Part shown: positions 1 to 9,539 of the stretch, one piece after another | Layout of the letters: every line of letters starts with the position of its first letter | Position numbering within the stretch: the stretch's first letter is position 1 | NCBI GenBank assembly: GCA_020912385.1 | Contig: CP087206.1 | Coordinates: forward strand, 3,596,001 to 3,660,000 | Origin: Neofusicoccum parvum | Lineage: Eukaryota > Ascomycota > Dothideomycetes > Botryosphaeriales > Botryosphaeriaceae | Direction of reading: 5' to 3' | DNA length: 64,000 nt | Notes under the pieces: generated by a model | The model's database searches: none | The model's input: only the letters and a program-made list of their open reading frames with translations | Told to the model about the DNA's origin: nothing | Made by a program: the position numbers and the translations under genes

Positions 1-667
1 GAAACCCGCCATCCATCCTACCCACCCCACCACCCATTTGATGCTCTTCTATCATCTTGCCTTCCTCGAAACTTGCACAGCACTAGCAAGTGTCAGCAGC
101 TAATGTCATGAAGGGCAAATTCCGCTTCATTTATCCCCGTTTGGAGAATGCCTGGCATGCGCCTGAATAGCTTGTCCGGCTGACGGGCACGAGACCAGGC
201 CATTAGATGAGCGAGGAAGCTGATGTGGGTATCTGGTCGAGAACGTGAATCCCGCGCAAAAACAGAAACTGGCAAGACCAAAAACTAAATCTGAAACCGC
301 ATAATCCCTGACCTTCGCCGATGACTAAAGAGGGATTCCGACCATGCATGTGCAGAAAGGACGCAGGAGAGAGAAACCCCACCAAAATAAAATGCAACCA
401 CTGTGGGCCTGCCGTGCCGGAACCTGAGAAAAAGAACTACCGGGATGAGGCTGGAAAGGCCTCGATCCATTCGAGAGTGGTACAGAGCTGAAGGAGGGGA
501 GCCGTAAAGGTATCGTGAAGAAGTGACTCGGAGAAATATGGCATCCAGCTTATGTAGATGGATACATTGATATGCATCATATCGACGAGTGATGCGTGGA
601 CCAAGAGATGCCCGAAAACTTTTAGAGACGAGCAGCAGAGACGCGCGTCCTTGTAGACCGTCTAGCA
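1..667. other. intergenic, no gene seen
   Basis: This is the 3' flank of the RING gene. Only short unsupported open frames occur in it, and none shows a recognisable motif, codon bias or plausible splice partner. A gene that ends or starts just outside the left edge cannot be excluded. Confidence 0.5.
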
Positions 668-2058
668 TCACCTGGTTCCGGCCTCCAATTGGCCTGGTGA
701 AGGCTCAGTGGAAGTGCCGTTACTGTTGGCATTTGAGGACTGCTGGCCTCGGTTTGCGAACGGATTGCGGATGGTTGGCATCGTGGGGCGAAGATTTCTG
801 ATCCTAGCGCCGATACCCGCCGAATTTTCCGTAGACTGCTGCTGAGTCTGGTCCTGAGGTCGCTGCTGAGGATTGGATTCGCCTTGGCCACGCTGACGAC
901 GGCTGCGGCGAGGTTCCTCGTCGCCAGAACGAGCGAATACCGCAGTACGTCCACCACGAATAGGCAAAGCCGTGCGATTGATCCAGACCGATTGAGGTGC
1001 CTGTGGCATTCGGAGGCCGGGTGTGCGGCGACCCGTGGAATCGTTAGCTTGTTCACCTTCAGGCCTAGGCTTCGGAACATAGTAGTCGGCCTTGCAAAGC
1101 GGACAACAGGCACGACGGCTGGTGAGCCACGGGTCGAGACACCCAGCATGGAAGGCATGACCACATTTCAAGCCGCGAACATCGTCATCATCCTCAAGTT
1201 CTTCCAAACAAATGGCGCACGTATCACCAGGAGACTGGAGCAATTCCGGAGGTGCGGCGGTGCGAATGGGGTCGTCGTCGTCGTCGTCTTCATCCTCGTG
1301 GACCGACGCCTGACGATCCTTGTTGGTTTCTTCCACGGTACTCGCGGCAGTCTTGCACTTCTCCAATTCAAGGTTCCTCTCGACCGGGCTCATTGGGGCG
1401 GGTTCCGATTGTCGTTCGTTCGATGTGGCAGCGGCTCCTTCGGCGGAAGACGGCGAAGGCTGATCGGCGTGTGGCTGCGAAAGTCTCTTCTCGGTATCCT
1501 CAGAACGACGGCTGTCACCAGCGGCGGCAATAACTCCCTCGGCATCCTTCAAGCTGGCAGCCCGGCTGGGCGGCGCTGATATCCCGCCAGCAGTAGACAG
1601 ACCCTCGCGTTCCCGCGAAGCGCGCCACATCTTGTACTTCATCAAGGGGAACCGCTCATTGACCTCGTCCATTGTCATCAACTTCTTTTCCCTCCTGCGA
1701 CGGCGCGGCGGCGCCTGCATCGCAGCGAGGTCGATCTCGGCATCGCCGCCGGCCTGCCTGGCTAGGCGGCTGCGCTGGTTGTAGCGAAAGCAGTACTTGA
1801 CGCCAACGATGATCCTGTGAATAGCGCATCAGCCTCACCAACAAAAGTCCAGCCAAAAGGCCTGGACGGCTCAAAAGCCCGAGTTCGGGCCGCGCTGGCA
1901 GCTCACCAGAGGTTCGTGAAGACGACACCAAAACCCAGAGCAACAAAGAAGAGGAGCGGCGAGTTTGTCGGGCCGCCGCCTCCACTGTTGCCATTGTTGC
2001 TATTGCTGCTGGAGGTGGCCGACGACAAGGCCGACGATGTTGAAGACGACGAACTCAT
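668..2058 (-). CDS. membrane-anchored RING-H2 finger protein (putative E3 ubiquitin ligase)
   Basis: Two exons, 2058-1907 and 1814-668, give 432 aa; the intron has a GTGAGC donor and CAG acceptor and phase matches. The ATG at 2058 is the first in-frame ATG; the open frame above it has no other. The N-terminus is Ser-rich, followed by a hydrophobic segment (about residues 30-58, core LLFFVALGFGVVF) that probably anchors the protein in a membrane. Around residues 247-290 is a RING-H2 finger: CAIC, then KCGH, AFHAGC and CPLC, the complete C3H2C3 ligand set. The regions either side of the finger are charged and low-complexity, with an acidic Asp run just before it. RING-H2 domains recruit E2 enzymes, so an E3 role is expected; substrate and membrane are unknown. 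It diverges from cyclophilin H across about 1 kb. Confidence 0.85.
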
Positions 2059-3074
2059 TGCAGCTGACGGGCGCGATACATGTGGCACGGCGCCTTTAAG
2101 ATGCGGGTTAGACGCCCGGCAAGGGAGACGCTAAGAGGATCGCGATCATGCAGCGAGGCGGGCGAGCGAGGGGTTGATGGGAGTCGGTCCTTGCGTTGAC
2201 AATAGGGACGGTGCCGGTCACAATGTTGAAGTAGGTTGCAGATCCCCGGCTGGCGATCGGATAAAGGCCCCAGCACAGCGGCGGGGCGTGGGCGAACGAA
2301 GGGCCAGACGGGAGGCAGTGGCGCGGCCTGGTGCGATCCGGACGGGCTAGCACGAGTGGTGACGGCTGGGACTCAGTCGCGAGCGCAGCGAGAGCGATAA
2401 CGGCGGCGACAGTGGCGGCTCGAGAACGCGGCGCGACACTCAACGCTGTGGAGTGAGCGGTAGCGCAGCCAGACCCTGAGCCGCGAAATGGTGGACGGCG
2501 ACGGAGGCAGGTCGATCGGCGGGCGCGCCGTGGGTGAGGAGAGGAGGTGGTGTGGGCGGGGAGAGGCGTCAGTAAGTAAGAAGCGGAGGCGCTGGCTGGG
2601 GCGGCTGCTGGAAGCACACAAGGGCTGCGCGCTGCGAGCGGCGAAGATCTACACGCGGGCGACTAAAGCGACAGTCCCACGCCTGCGGCTGCTCGGCGGA
2701 GGCAGAGGGAGCGCGCGCGCAGCAGCAGCAGCGGCTGCTGAAACTGCGGTGTTCCTGTCGTCAGGCAGCCCGCCTGCTCGCGTGTGCCGTCAACTTGCGA
2801 CACGGACGGCGATGCCCTTGGGCCTTGGGCCTGCACCGAGCGTCCGGGCCCGCTTGATGCGCGGTGGATTTGCCCTTCGCTCGGAGGCTCGCCAATGCAC
2901 CGAGCCAGAGCCTGCGCATTCTCAGCGCGCTTGCCCGCCAGCCCTCCCGCCGCTCCTCCCATTGACCCGCCGGCGCGCACCCAGCGCCGCGCCCGACCGA
3001 GAGCCAGCCCGCCGCGCGTTTGTTAGAGACCTTCCGCTTTCTGTGCGCTCTTACACAACACAGCCACCACCACC
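2059..3074. promoter_or_regulatory. divergent promoter region between RING gene and cyclophilin H
   Basis: About 1 kb of GC-rich DNA between two divergently transcribed starts. It must hold both promoters and 5' leaders. It contains short purine/pyrimidine-skewed stretches but no coding exon I can support. Confidence 0.5.
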
Positions 3075-3935
3075 ATGGCCAGTCCCGTGCCCAAGAGGCA
3101 TCCCGACAACCCCGTTGTCTTCTTCGACATGACCCTCGGAGGTAAGCCACGGTGCTGCGGCATTTAACCCCTCTCGTGGCATCTGCCTCGCTCGCCTGCA
3201 GATTTTCCGCTCTTCGACGTGTCTGTCTCATAATGCCTTTGTGCCTTGCTCCGCCCCCAGATTCCCTTGCTTCGTTCAATTAGAAAGAGACGGAATGCTT
3301 TCTAGACCAGCGGCCGGCCCAGCTGACACAGACCCGGCACAGGCGAGCCCCTCGGCCGCGTCAAGATGGAGCTGTTCAAAGACGTAGTGCCACGAACAGC
3401 TGAGAACTTCCGTCAATTCTGCACCGGCGAGACCAAGAACGCCCACGGCCGGCCTCAGGGCTACAAGGGGTGCAAGTTCCACCGAGTGGTGAGCAGCCTC
3501 GCACGAGCGCGTTCGAGGTCCTGTTTTGCTGACCGCAACCATGCAGATCAAGGAATTCATGATCCAGGGCGGCGACTTTCTCAACGGTGACGGCACTGGA
3601 TCGACGTGCATCTACGGCACCCGTGCGTTCGCCGACGAGAACTTCCAACTGAAGCATGATTCCGAAGGTCTGCTGAGCATGGCGGTAAGGCATCTTGCAT
3701 CACCGAGCCTTGCGTGCAGGACACGCTGACATGTCCTCTTCAGAACTCGGGCCCCGACTCCAACGGCAGCCAGTTCTTCATCACCACGGTGCCGACGCCA
3801 TTCCTGAACAACAAGCACGTTGTTTTTGGAAAGGTGGTCGAGGGCATGGACGTGGTCAAGAAGGTTGAGAACACGCGCACGCAGCGGGAGAAGCCGTCGC
3901 AGGACGTCGTGATTGCGCAATGCGGAGAGATGTAA
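3075..3935 (+). CDS. cyclophilin H-type peptidyl-prolyl cis-trans isomerase (spliceosomal)
   Basis: Four exons, 3075-3141, 3343-3488, 3547-3684 and 3744-3935; all phases match. The product is a single cyclophilin domain with no targeting extension. Family signatures are [21 protein letters not shown] and [12 protein letters not shown]; the catalytic Arg is the R of FHRV. The C-terminus ends QCGEM, the ending of CypH (the U4/U6-snRNP cyclophilin) rather than CypA, so a role in tri-snRNP assembly through Prp4/Prp3 is the best inference. An odd feature: the Trp that normally precedes LDGKHVVFG, the cyclosporin-contacting residue of CypA, is Phe here ([11 protein letters not shown]). The first intron is long (201 nt) for this locus. 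Confidence 0.93.
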
Positions 3936-4698
3936 CGGGGTATTAGGATGGAGGTTACAGGGCAGCTCTCATGCAGAGCAAGCATCATTCCTGTCCTGCT
4001 CGGGGCCCGGCACCGGGCGCTTGTTCAGCCCTGCAGGCCGGCAGCGTAGCCGTGGAGATCATGCCGCATTGGGCGCGTGGTTGAGGAAAGGCCGGGGATG
4101 TTTCTTGGCCGCACAGAGCCCGCAGGGAGCCGGCTGGGCGCCGATGCGTTGCCGCCAGATTGGCAGGCAGAGCGGCATCCGATTCGGCGGGCGCTGGACT
4201 ATGAGATCCAAATAGACATGCTGCAACGAGCGGGTGCCGTGCAGTTTCACAAATCAGACCACCTGCGGCCGGCATGCATAAACAGGCTTCCGCGCGCGAC
4301 GCGCGTGGTGGCACATGCCTGGCACGAGCCATGAACGCCTGCGTCATTTGCTCTCTGCGCTCCCCGCCCACCAGCCCCACCATCCACGTTGTCGATCAGG
4401 CTGCCCGGAACAACGCACCACATCGCCCGTGACGCTGCTGCAAACACCTCTTCATCTCTGTCCTTACCTGCAGAGACTTCGCCATCGACTTCCGCACAGC
4501 CAGCGCCCCATCCCGTCCTCTACCACCACTCAGTGAGTCCACAGCTCCCCAATTGCCCCTCAACCCTCGCGGCGGCTCCTCCGAAGCTACGCGCCAGCTA
4601 CCCCGCAGTGGCCCCTTACTCCAGCACTCCAGCTCGTTCCACCAGTGCTTTCCTGCCCGTCAAGACTGTAGTCCTAACATCATCTCGTGCAGCCCACC
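3936..4698. other. intergenic; upstream part of small acidic gene
   Basis: No supported gene. The last 200 bases are C/T-rich, as expected of the leader and promoter of the downstream gene. Confidence 0.5.
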
Positions 4699-5313
4699 AT
4701 GTCCTACGAACACCGCGGCGGCGAGCGCGACGACTACTACAGCAGCAAGCGCTACGATGACTCGGACGACGAGGACTACAAGCACGCCGAGCGGCGCGCG
4801 GCGGAGCACGGCAGCGGCGACAGCTCACTGTTCAGCCAGGCGCTCGGCATGCTGTCGGGCAAGAAGCAGTCGTTGAAGGAGGAGGATCTGGACGAGGACG
4901 ACGCCGTCAGGCAGCACAAGACCTACTACGGCGGCGGCCATGAGAGCAGCAGCCAGGCTACGGAGGGCAACCTCGGTGCCGCCGCAGCCATGCAGGCCCT
5001 CAAGATGTTCAACAGTGGCGAGGGGAAGAGCAGCAGCAAGGGCGAGTTCCTGGGTCTGGCTATGGCGCAGGCCAGCAAGCTCTTCGATGAGCAGAGCGCA
5101 AATGGCAAGACGGTATATTGCTCTCAACTCCACCGTAGTTGGAAAGGTCTTAGGTGCTAACGACATGCGCAGGACCCGAGCGCCAGCAAGCAAGGTGCCG
5201 TTCAGCAGGCTGCTCAGATGGCCTTGAAGATGTACCTGAAGTCCGACCAGGGTGGATCCAGCGGCGGCAGCAAGCCCAGCGGCCTAATGGGACTGGCAAG
5301 CAAGTTCTTGTGA
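4699..5313 (+). CDS. small acidic/Gly-Ser-rich protein, beta-flanking protein-like
   Basis: Two exons, 4699-5112 and 5173-5313, separated by a 60-nt intron; the product is 184 aa. The N-terminus is charged and Tyr/Asp-rich, followed by SLFSQALGML. The middle and C-terminal parts repeat a motif: AAMQALKMFNSGEGKSS, then AAQMALKMYLKSDQGG, each followed by a Ser-rich linker and a GLMGLA/GLAMA-like helix. This matches what I recall of fungal proteins annotated as beta-flanking protein, for which I know no established biochemical function. No signal peptide or membrane segment is visible, so it is probably cytosolic or nuclear. Confidence 0.8.
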
Positions 5314-6559
5314 GCCAGAGAGCGTATCAAATTTTTCATGTACAGGAAATTTGGACAGCCAGTCACATTGACTTTGCGGGCGCTTACGAGATTGCATGAA
5401 TGATGAGGGAACAACGCAAGTCAAAAAGGAGTCTTGACGGTTCCCGATACACTAGAACTTTTCAATGCAAAAATCCGGGCACCATCTTTCTCCGGATCCA
5501 ACAAACGAATTGCAGCCAAGACCATGTCATTAACAGGATGTACCGCAGTCCGAGAAATACATCCCAATGATGACATGACCCAGAGGATTTCGCTTCTGGT
5601 CAGACGCAGAGAGCAAATTTGCTTCCAGGACCTCTTCTCTTTCTCAAGTGTGCTCATGTAAGCATAGAACACTAACACAAGAGCATATTAGCCAGCATGC
5701 ATGCGATCTTGATGTCCAGGATCATGACGGCTTCGTCAGTTTGAGGGCTTTGGTGTGGAACAATCTCGCCGCAGTTTCCAGCCGCTGGCAACTATAAATG
5801 TGGTTTACGAAGAAAGAAAGCAAAGCACCGGCCAGGGCGAACTTTAGAAGACCTCTAGATCGATACCCTATGTTTCATTCTAGATTACCACAAGTTTCAG
5901 ATCCAGGAACCTGTCAAGACGGCGTTCAAATACAAAGGTACTCAGTAAGTCTTCCGATAGCGGCTTCCTCCGCAAAGGACGGGAGCGAGTGGCCATTCGG
6001 AACTGTGGGTCTACGGGACACTGGAGTGACTTACGACACGTTTGACAGAACTTATAGACTTGATTGGTTCGGTATTAGAGCTCATAGCGTCAATGTAGGC
6101 GGAGGATGTAGAAGCGTGCTTGGGAGGCAAGCGAGAGGGAAAAATACCAGAGCAGATTACGATTTGACCTGTTTCCTCATGGCAGACCTCCTTACTTGAG
6201 ATACGAGTACGAGATCACATTGAAATAAATGTACCCTACAAGTCGCTCATAGGCAGCTGAAGCATTCGTCCGGATGCGAAATTACTTGAATACAATCACC
6301 AAAGCTATGTGGATTAATGCCTCAATACTAATACATGTAACTTGCGTACCTCACAGTTGACGCGTCCTGACATCTGGAGCACATCTCCCAGTACGAAGCC
6401 GCTTCACGTAAGAGTTATCCTAGATCATTAGCACTTAGCTATTTAACAGAGAATTGCGCCTGGTAGTGAAATGCAACAGAGCAAGTTTGGAAACAGGAAA
6501 TCGGGAGAATATAGAAACGTGATCCCTCGAAAACAGTTGTAGGCCAGATACCACCGTAA
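5314..6559. other. intergenic with one palindromic repeat copy
   Basis: A relatively AT-rich stretch without a supported gene. Short open frames on both strands lack motifs. It holds repeat copy 1 (6250-6328), described separately, and then the 3' flank of ankyrin gene A. Confidence 0.5.
6250..6328. repeat. palindromic repeat family, copy 1 (MITE/foldback-like)
   Basis: The left arm reads GGCAGCTGAAGCATTCGTCC followed by GGATGC. The right arm, read on the other strand, gives GAGGCATTAATCC. Its inner part, CACCAAAGCTATG, resembles the inner right arm of copy 5 (CTCCAAAGCTATC). It lies about 230 bases beyond the stop of ankyrin gene A. Confidence 0.7.
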
Positions 6560-6609
6560 TCAGCACTCTGGAGCATCCACGAATACATCTTCATCATCAT
6601 CGTCATCGC

Positions 6610-6673
<64 letters not shown>

Positions 6674-8989
6674 TTCATCTTCATCTTCATCTTCATCTTC
6701 CTCCAATATTTCCTCCCCATCCTCATCTGCTCGAAAATCGCTCTCGTCCTCCGACAAATCACTGTCCGAGCCCAACTCTTCAATAACACGGAGGTCAGGA
6801 ATGCTTCCGTGCTTCAGCCTTGCCCTCAATGAGACTTGGCGCCACATGCGGTAGAACGCCCGAATCTGGCCAGCTGATTTGTCCCACTTGAGATCCTCAA
6901 ATAACTCCAAGGCGGTCTCGCCAGTGTCTTTGTAGCGCAGATCAAGATCGATACCCGGAAGCCCATGTGCTGCAAGTATCCTCAGTGTTCGCACATCTGC
7001 CTTAGACGCAGCCATGTGCAGTATGTTGTAACTGTCGTCCGTGTGGATGGTATAGTCCGCGCCGCATTCCAGGAGCGCTTCGAGCATGCTGTGATTATTC
7101 CAGCAGACAGCATGCACCACTGCCGTATAGCCCATATTATCGCGGGTATCAAGGGAAACTCCCAAACCCGTAAAGATCTCGACTGTCTTTCTGGTTCGGT
7201 TGTGGTCTTCGTTCCCGTATGAACGACCCACTTCAGCCCATCCGTGAAAGACGCTTCTGTTTCTCTTAGTAAGAGTCCGTATGTCCGCACCGTACTTAAG
7301 AAGTAATTCTATACGGTCTAACTGATAGGGCATAGTGTTGAAAATAGGGCCCTTACTATCAAGGTTGTCTCTCAAATTTGGATCCGCTCCATGTTCAAGC
7401 AAGATCCGGAGAGCATCTTCGTCATCGAGAAACGTCGCCCACCATAAGGCGGTCCTGCCACATGTATCTGTAGCATCAATTTCCGCCGAAGCGCTTAAAA
7501 TGGCTTCTGAGAACGGGGTCTGGCCGATGTTGAACAGAACCCTATGAAGTTCTGGGAGCTGCCACTCGTCATCCAGGACGGAAATATCGGTCAAGGAAAC
7601 ATCGTCGATCAGAGTGCAGCAATTATTCTTTCGGTTGAACACTGCGTGTGTCCATGCCAGTGACCGGACAGACCTTGTATTGTTAGCGTGATCGGCTTTG
7701 TGCGTGTGATGATTACTTACGTGCCATAACGGTCCTCAATGAGAGGATCGGCCCCAATTTGGAGCAGCCAATGGTACGTGCTATCTTGGTCATATTCAAA
7801 AGCATGCTTTTGATCGAAGTTAGTTTTTAGAGAACCAAAACTTAGATGACAAGGAAGTGAATGCATGGGCGTGTTATGTTTTTGAACTTACATGAAGCGC
7901 GGTCTTACCAAACTCATCGGAATCATTCACGCGGGCCAATCCTGATTGGAAAAGTGACTTCAGGCCGTCTATATTTCCACCTCTCGAATATTGCATGCAA
8001 CTGGAAGTATCAGGAACTATGTTTCGGACTCTCAGGCAGAATTCAGGCCCAAAGAAAGGGCTTGACGTGTAGGTGACATTGACAGCTTTAGAGAGCATCC
8101 AGGAAGGAAAGTAGTATGCCAACGCAAGATTTCTAGTAGACCGTGACTTGCATATGGCTTGGCAATTAGCTTTGGAGCATTTGGAAGCCAGAAATGGCAC
8201 ACCACAATATCCTAAGAATAGAGTCCCAAGGTATTGGGTCGTGAGAGTACGAGGCTGCGACCTTGCGTGGCATTTGCATTTGCACGTCGACGATTGAGGT
8301 GAGCTGACGTGCCCCCGAACAGTCATGGTGGTGGAGACTCGTTGGGAGACTTGGAGGTCCTTCTGGTCATATATCAGACCACCAAACGAAGTCTGAAGCT
8401 GGTGATATCCTTGATCGATGTCCTCGAATTCTTGCAGGCGTCCGATGACGATATTCTGAGTATTCTGCACCAATCGGGAAGATGTAGATACCGTAAGTTG
8501 GACATCCTCCAGGAGGTGTTCCATTCTCCGCATCGTTGACCTATACAAGCACCTTGTCAGCTCACCAAGGCACGAGAAATATATTGCAAAGACTTACAGC
8601 GCACCAATGCTGAGTAAAGCACTCAACTGAAACCGTGCATCGCGTAGTTCAGACTGCAATTTCCCAATCTTGCTTTTGTGCCGAAACACCCAGGCAACGC
8701 GATCCACAATCTTTGTGTTGGCGGTATCGATTCCTTTCAGAAAGCTCTGGACATCTTTGATCCTGAGGTTTGCGGTATCAAGGGTGCTCGAGAGCAAGAC
8801 TTGAGAATCCGGTCGTTCTCGAGCGAGCTTCTCGATCTCGGTAAAGAGAAAACGGAAGTCGGTCACTTCGTTAGAGAGTGCGAGAAGCTCGTAGGGCGCA
8901 TCGCGTAGCTTGCCTATTAGCTTCGCGAGTTTGAGCCCGACTTCTCCCAGCGTGACGACGCTGGCAGTCAGGCCGACAGCTTCTGCCAT
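6560..8989 (-). CDS. ankyrin-repeat protein with fungal STAND-type N-terminal domain (paralog A)
   Basis: Four exons, 8989-8598, 8540-7892, 7806-7721 and 7673-6560, give 746 aa; all junctions are GT-AG and phases match. Residues 1-130 (MAEAVGLTASVVTLGEVGLK) resemble the alpha-helical N-terminal domain found on fungal STAND/NLR-like proteins. A middle segment carries CKCKCH, LGYCGVPFLASKC and YYFPSWMLSKA. At least five ankyrin repeats follow, with signatures such as GRTALWWA, LLEHGADPNLRD, GYTAVVHAV and LLECGAD. The C-terminus is an acidic tail dominated by a long Asp run. No NACHT or NB-ARC ATPase is present, so if it acts in self/non-self or stress recognition it lacks the usual oligomerisation switch. 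Function is unproven. It is the tandem partner of paralog B. Confidence 0.87.
6589..6713. repeat. trinucleotide/hexanucleotide coding repeat (poly-Asp tract)
   Basis: On the + strand this is an almost pure TCATCG/TCATCT tract of about 120 bases. Read on the minus strand it encodes the Asp/Glu-Asp tail of ankyrin paralog A. The array is regular enough for slippage, so its length probably varies between strains. Confidence 0.9.
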
Positions 8990-9071
8990 GTTGTGTTTGT
9001 AAGACGTGCCGGCAAACAGAGGGTGAAGAAGGATGGATGAAGTTGAAAGACAGCAAGGCTGCGAGCTTGGG

Positions 9072-9074
<3 letters not shown>

Positions 9075-9105
<31 letters not shown>
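9075..9105. repeat. 31-nt G homopolymer
   Basis: Thirty-one consecutive G residues on the + strand, 86 bases upstream of the start codon of the minus-strand gene A. On the gene's coding strand this is a C run in the promoter or 5' leader. The exact length depends on sequencing accuracy. Confidence 0.9.
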
Positions 9106-9454
9106 CTTAAAGCTGCGGCACATGCACAGCTGACGGGGCTGAGCTTATGCGACTGCGAATCTCATAGGGTAGCTTAGCGCCTGCATGGGCCCAAGGCAGA
9201 TCTTGTTGCGTATCAGCCTAGCCTTCATCCAATACTCATGAAGGGCTCCACCGATGGGTGGAAGAACTGCCAGGTTAACGGCCAGGTCTACGTTGCCCAG
9301 TAGGTTCATTGCTGCAAGCTTACACGCAGACCTCCTTTGGGTTGAGAATTGCCGGGGTCAATCTGAGTACGCGCTGGTAGGGGCCAAAACGAAGAAAATA
9401 GTGAGGCGAAGTTCTCACCCCTTCCGACACCAGGGGTGTTGTTATCGTTCTTTG

Positions 9455-9522
9455 AGATGTTGAAGTATTCGTCCGGATATGGAAGCATTTTAGTTTAGAT
9501 ATCAAAGCCATCCAGATGCCAC
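9455..9522. repeat. palindromic repeat family, copy 2
   Basis: The left arm is TGTTGAAGTATTCGTCCGGA. The right part, TCAAAGCCATCCAGATGCC, matches the inner right arm of copy 5 imperfectly. It ends 17 bases before the stop codon of ankyrin paralog B, so it probably lies in that gene's 3' UTR. Confidence 0.65.
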
Positions 9523-9539
9523 ACGAAAAGAGCACCAAG

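Larger units (their letters stand above)
8990..9539. other. intergenic between tandem ankyrin paralogs
   Basis: Contains the promoter of paralog A, the G31 run (9075-9105) and palindromic repeat copy 2. No coding exon is supported. Confidence 0.6.
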
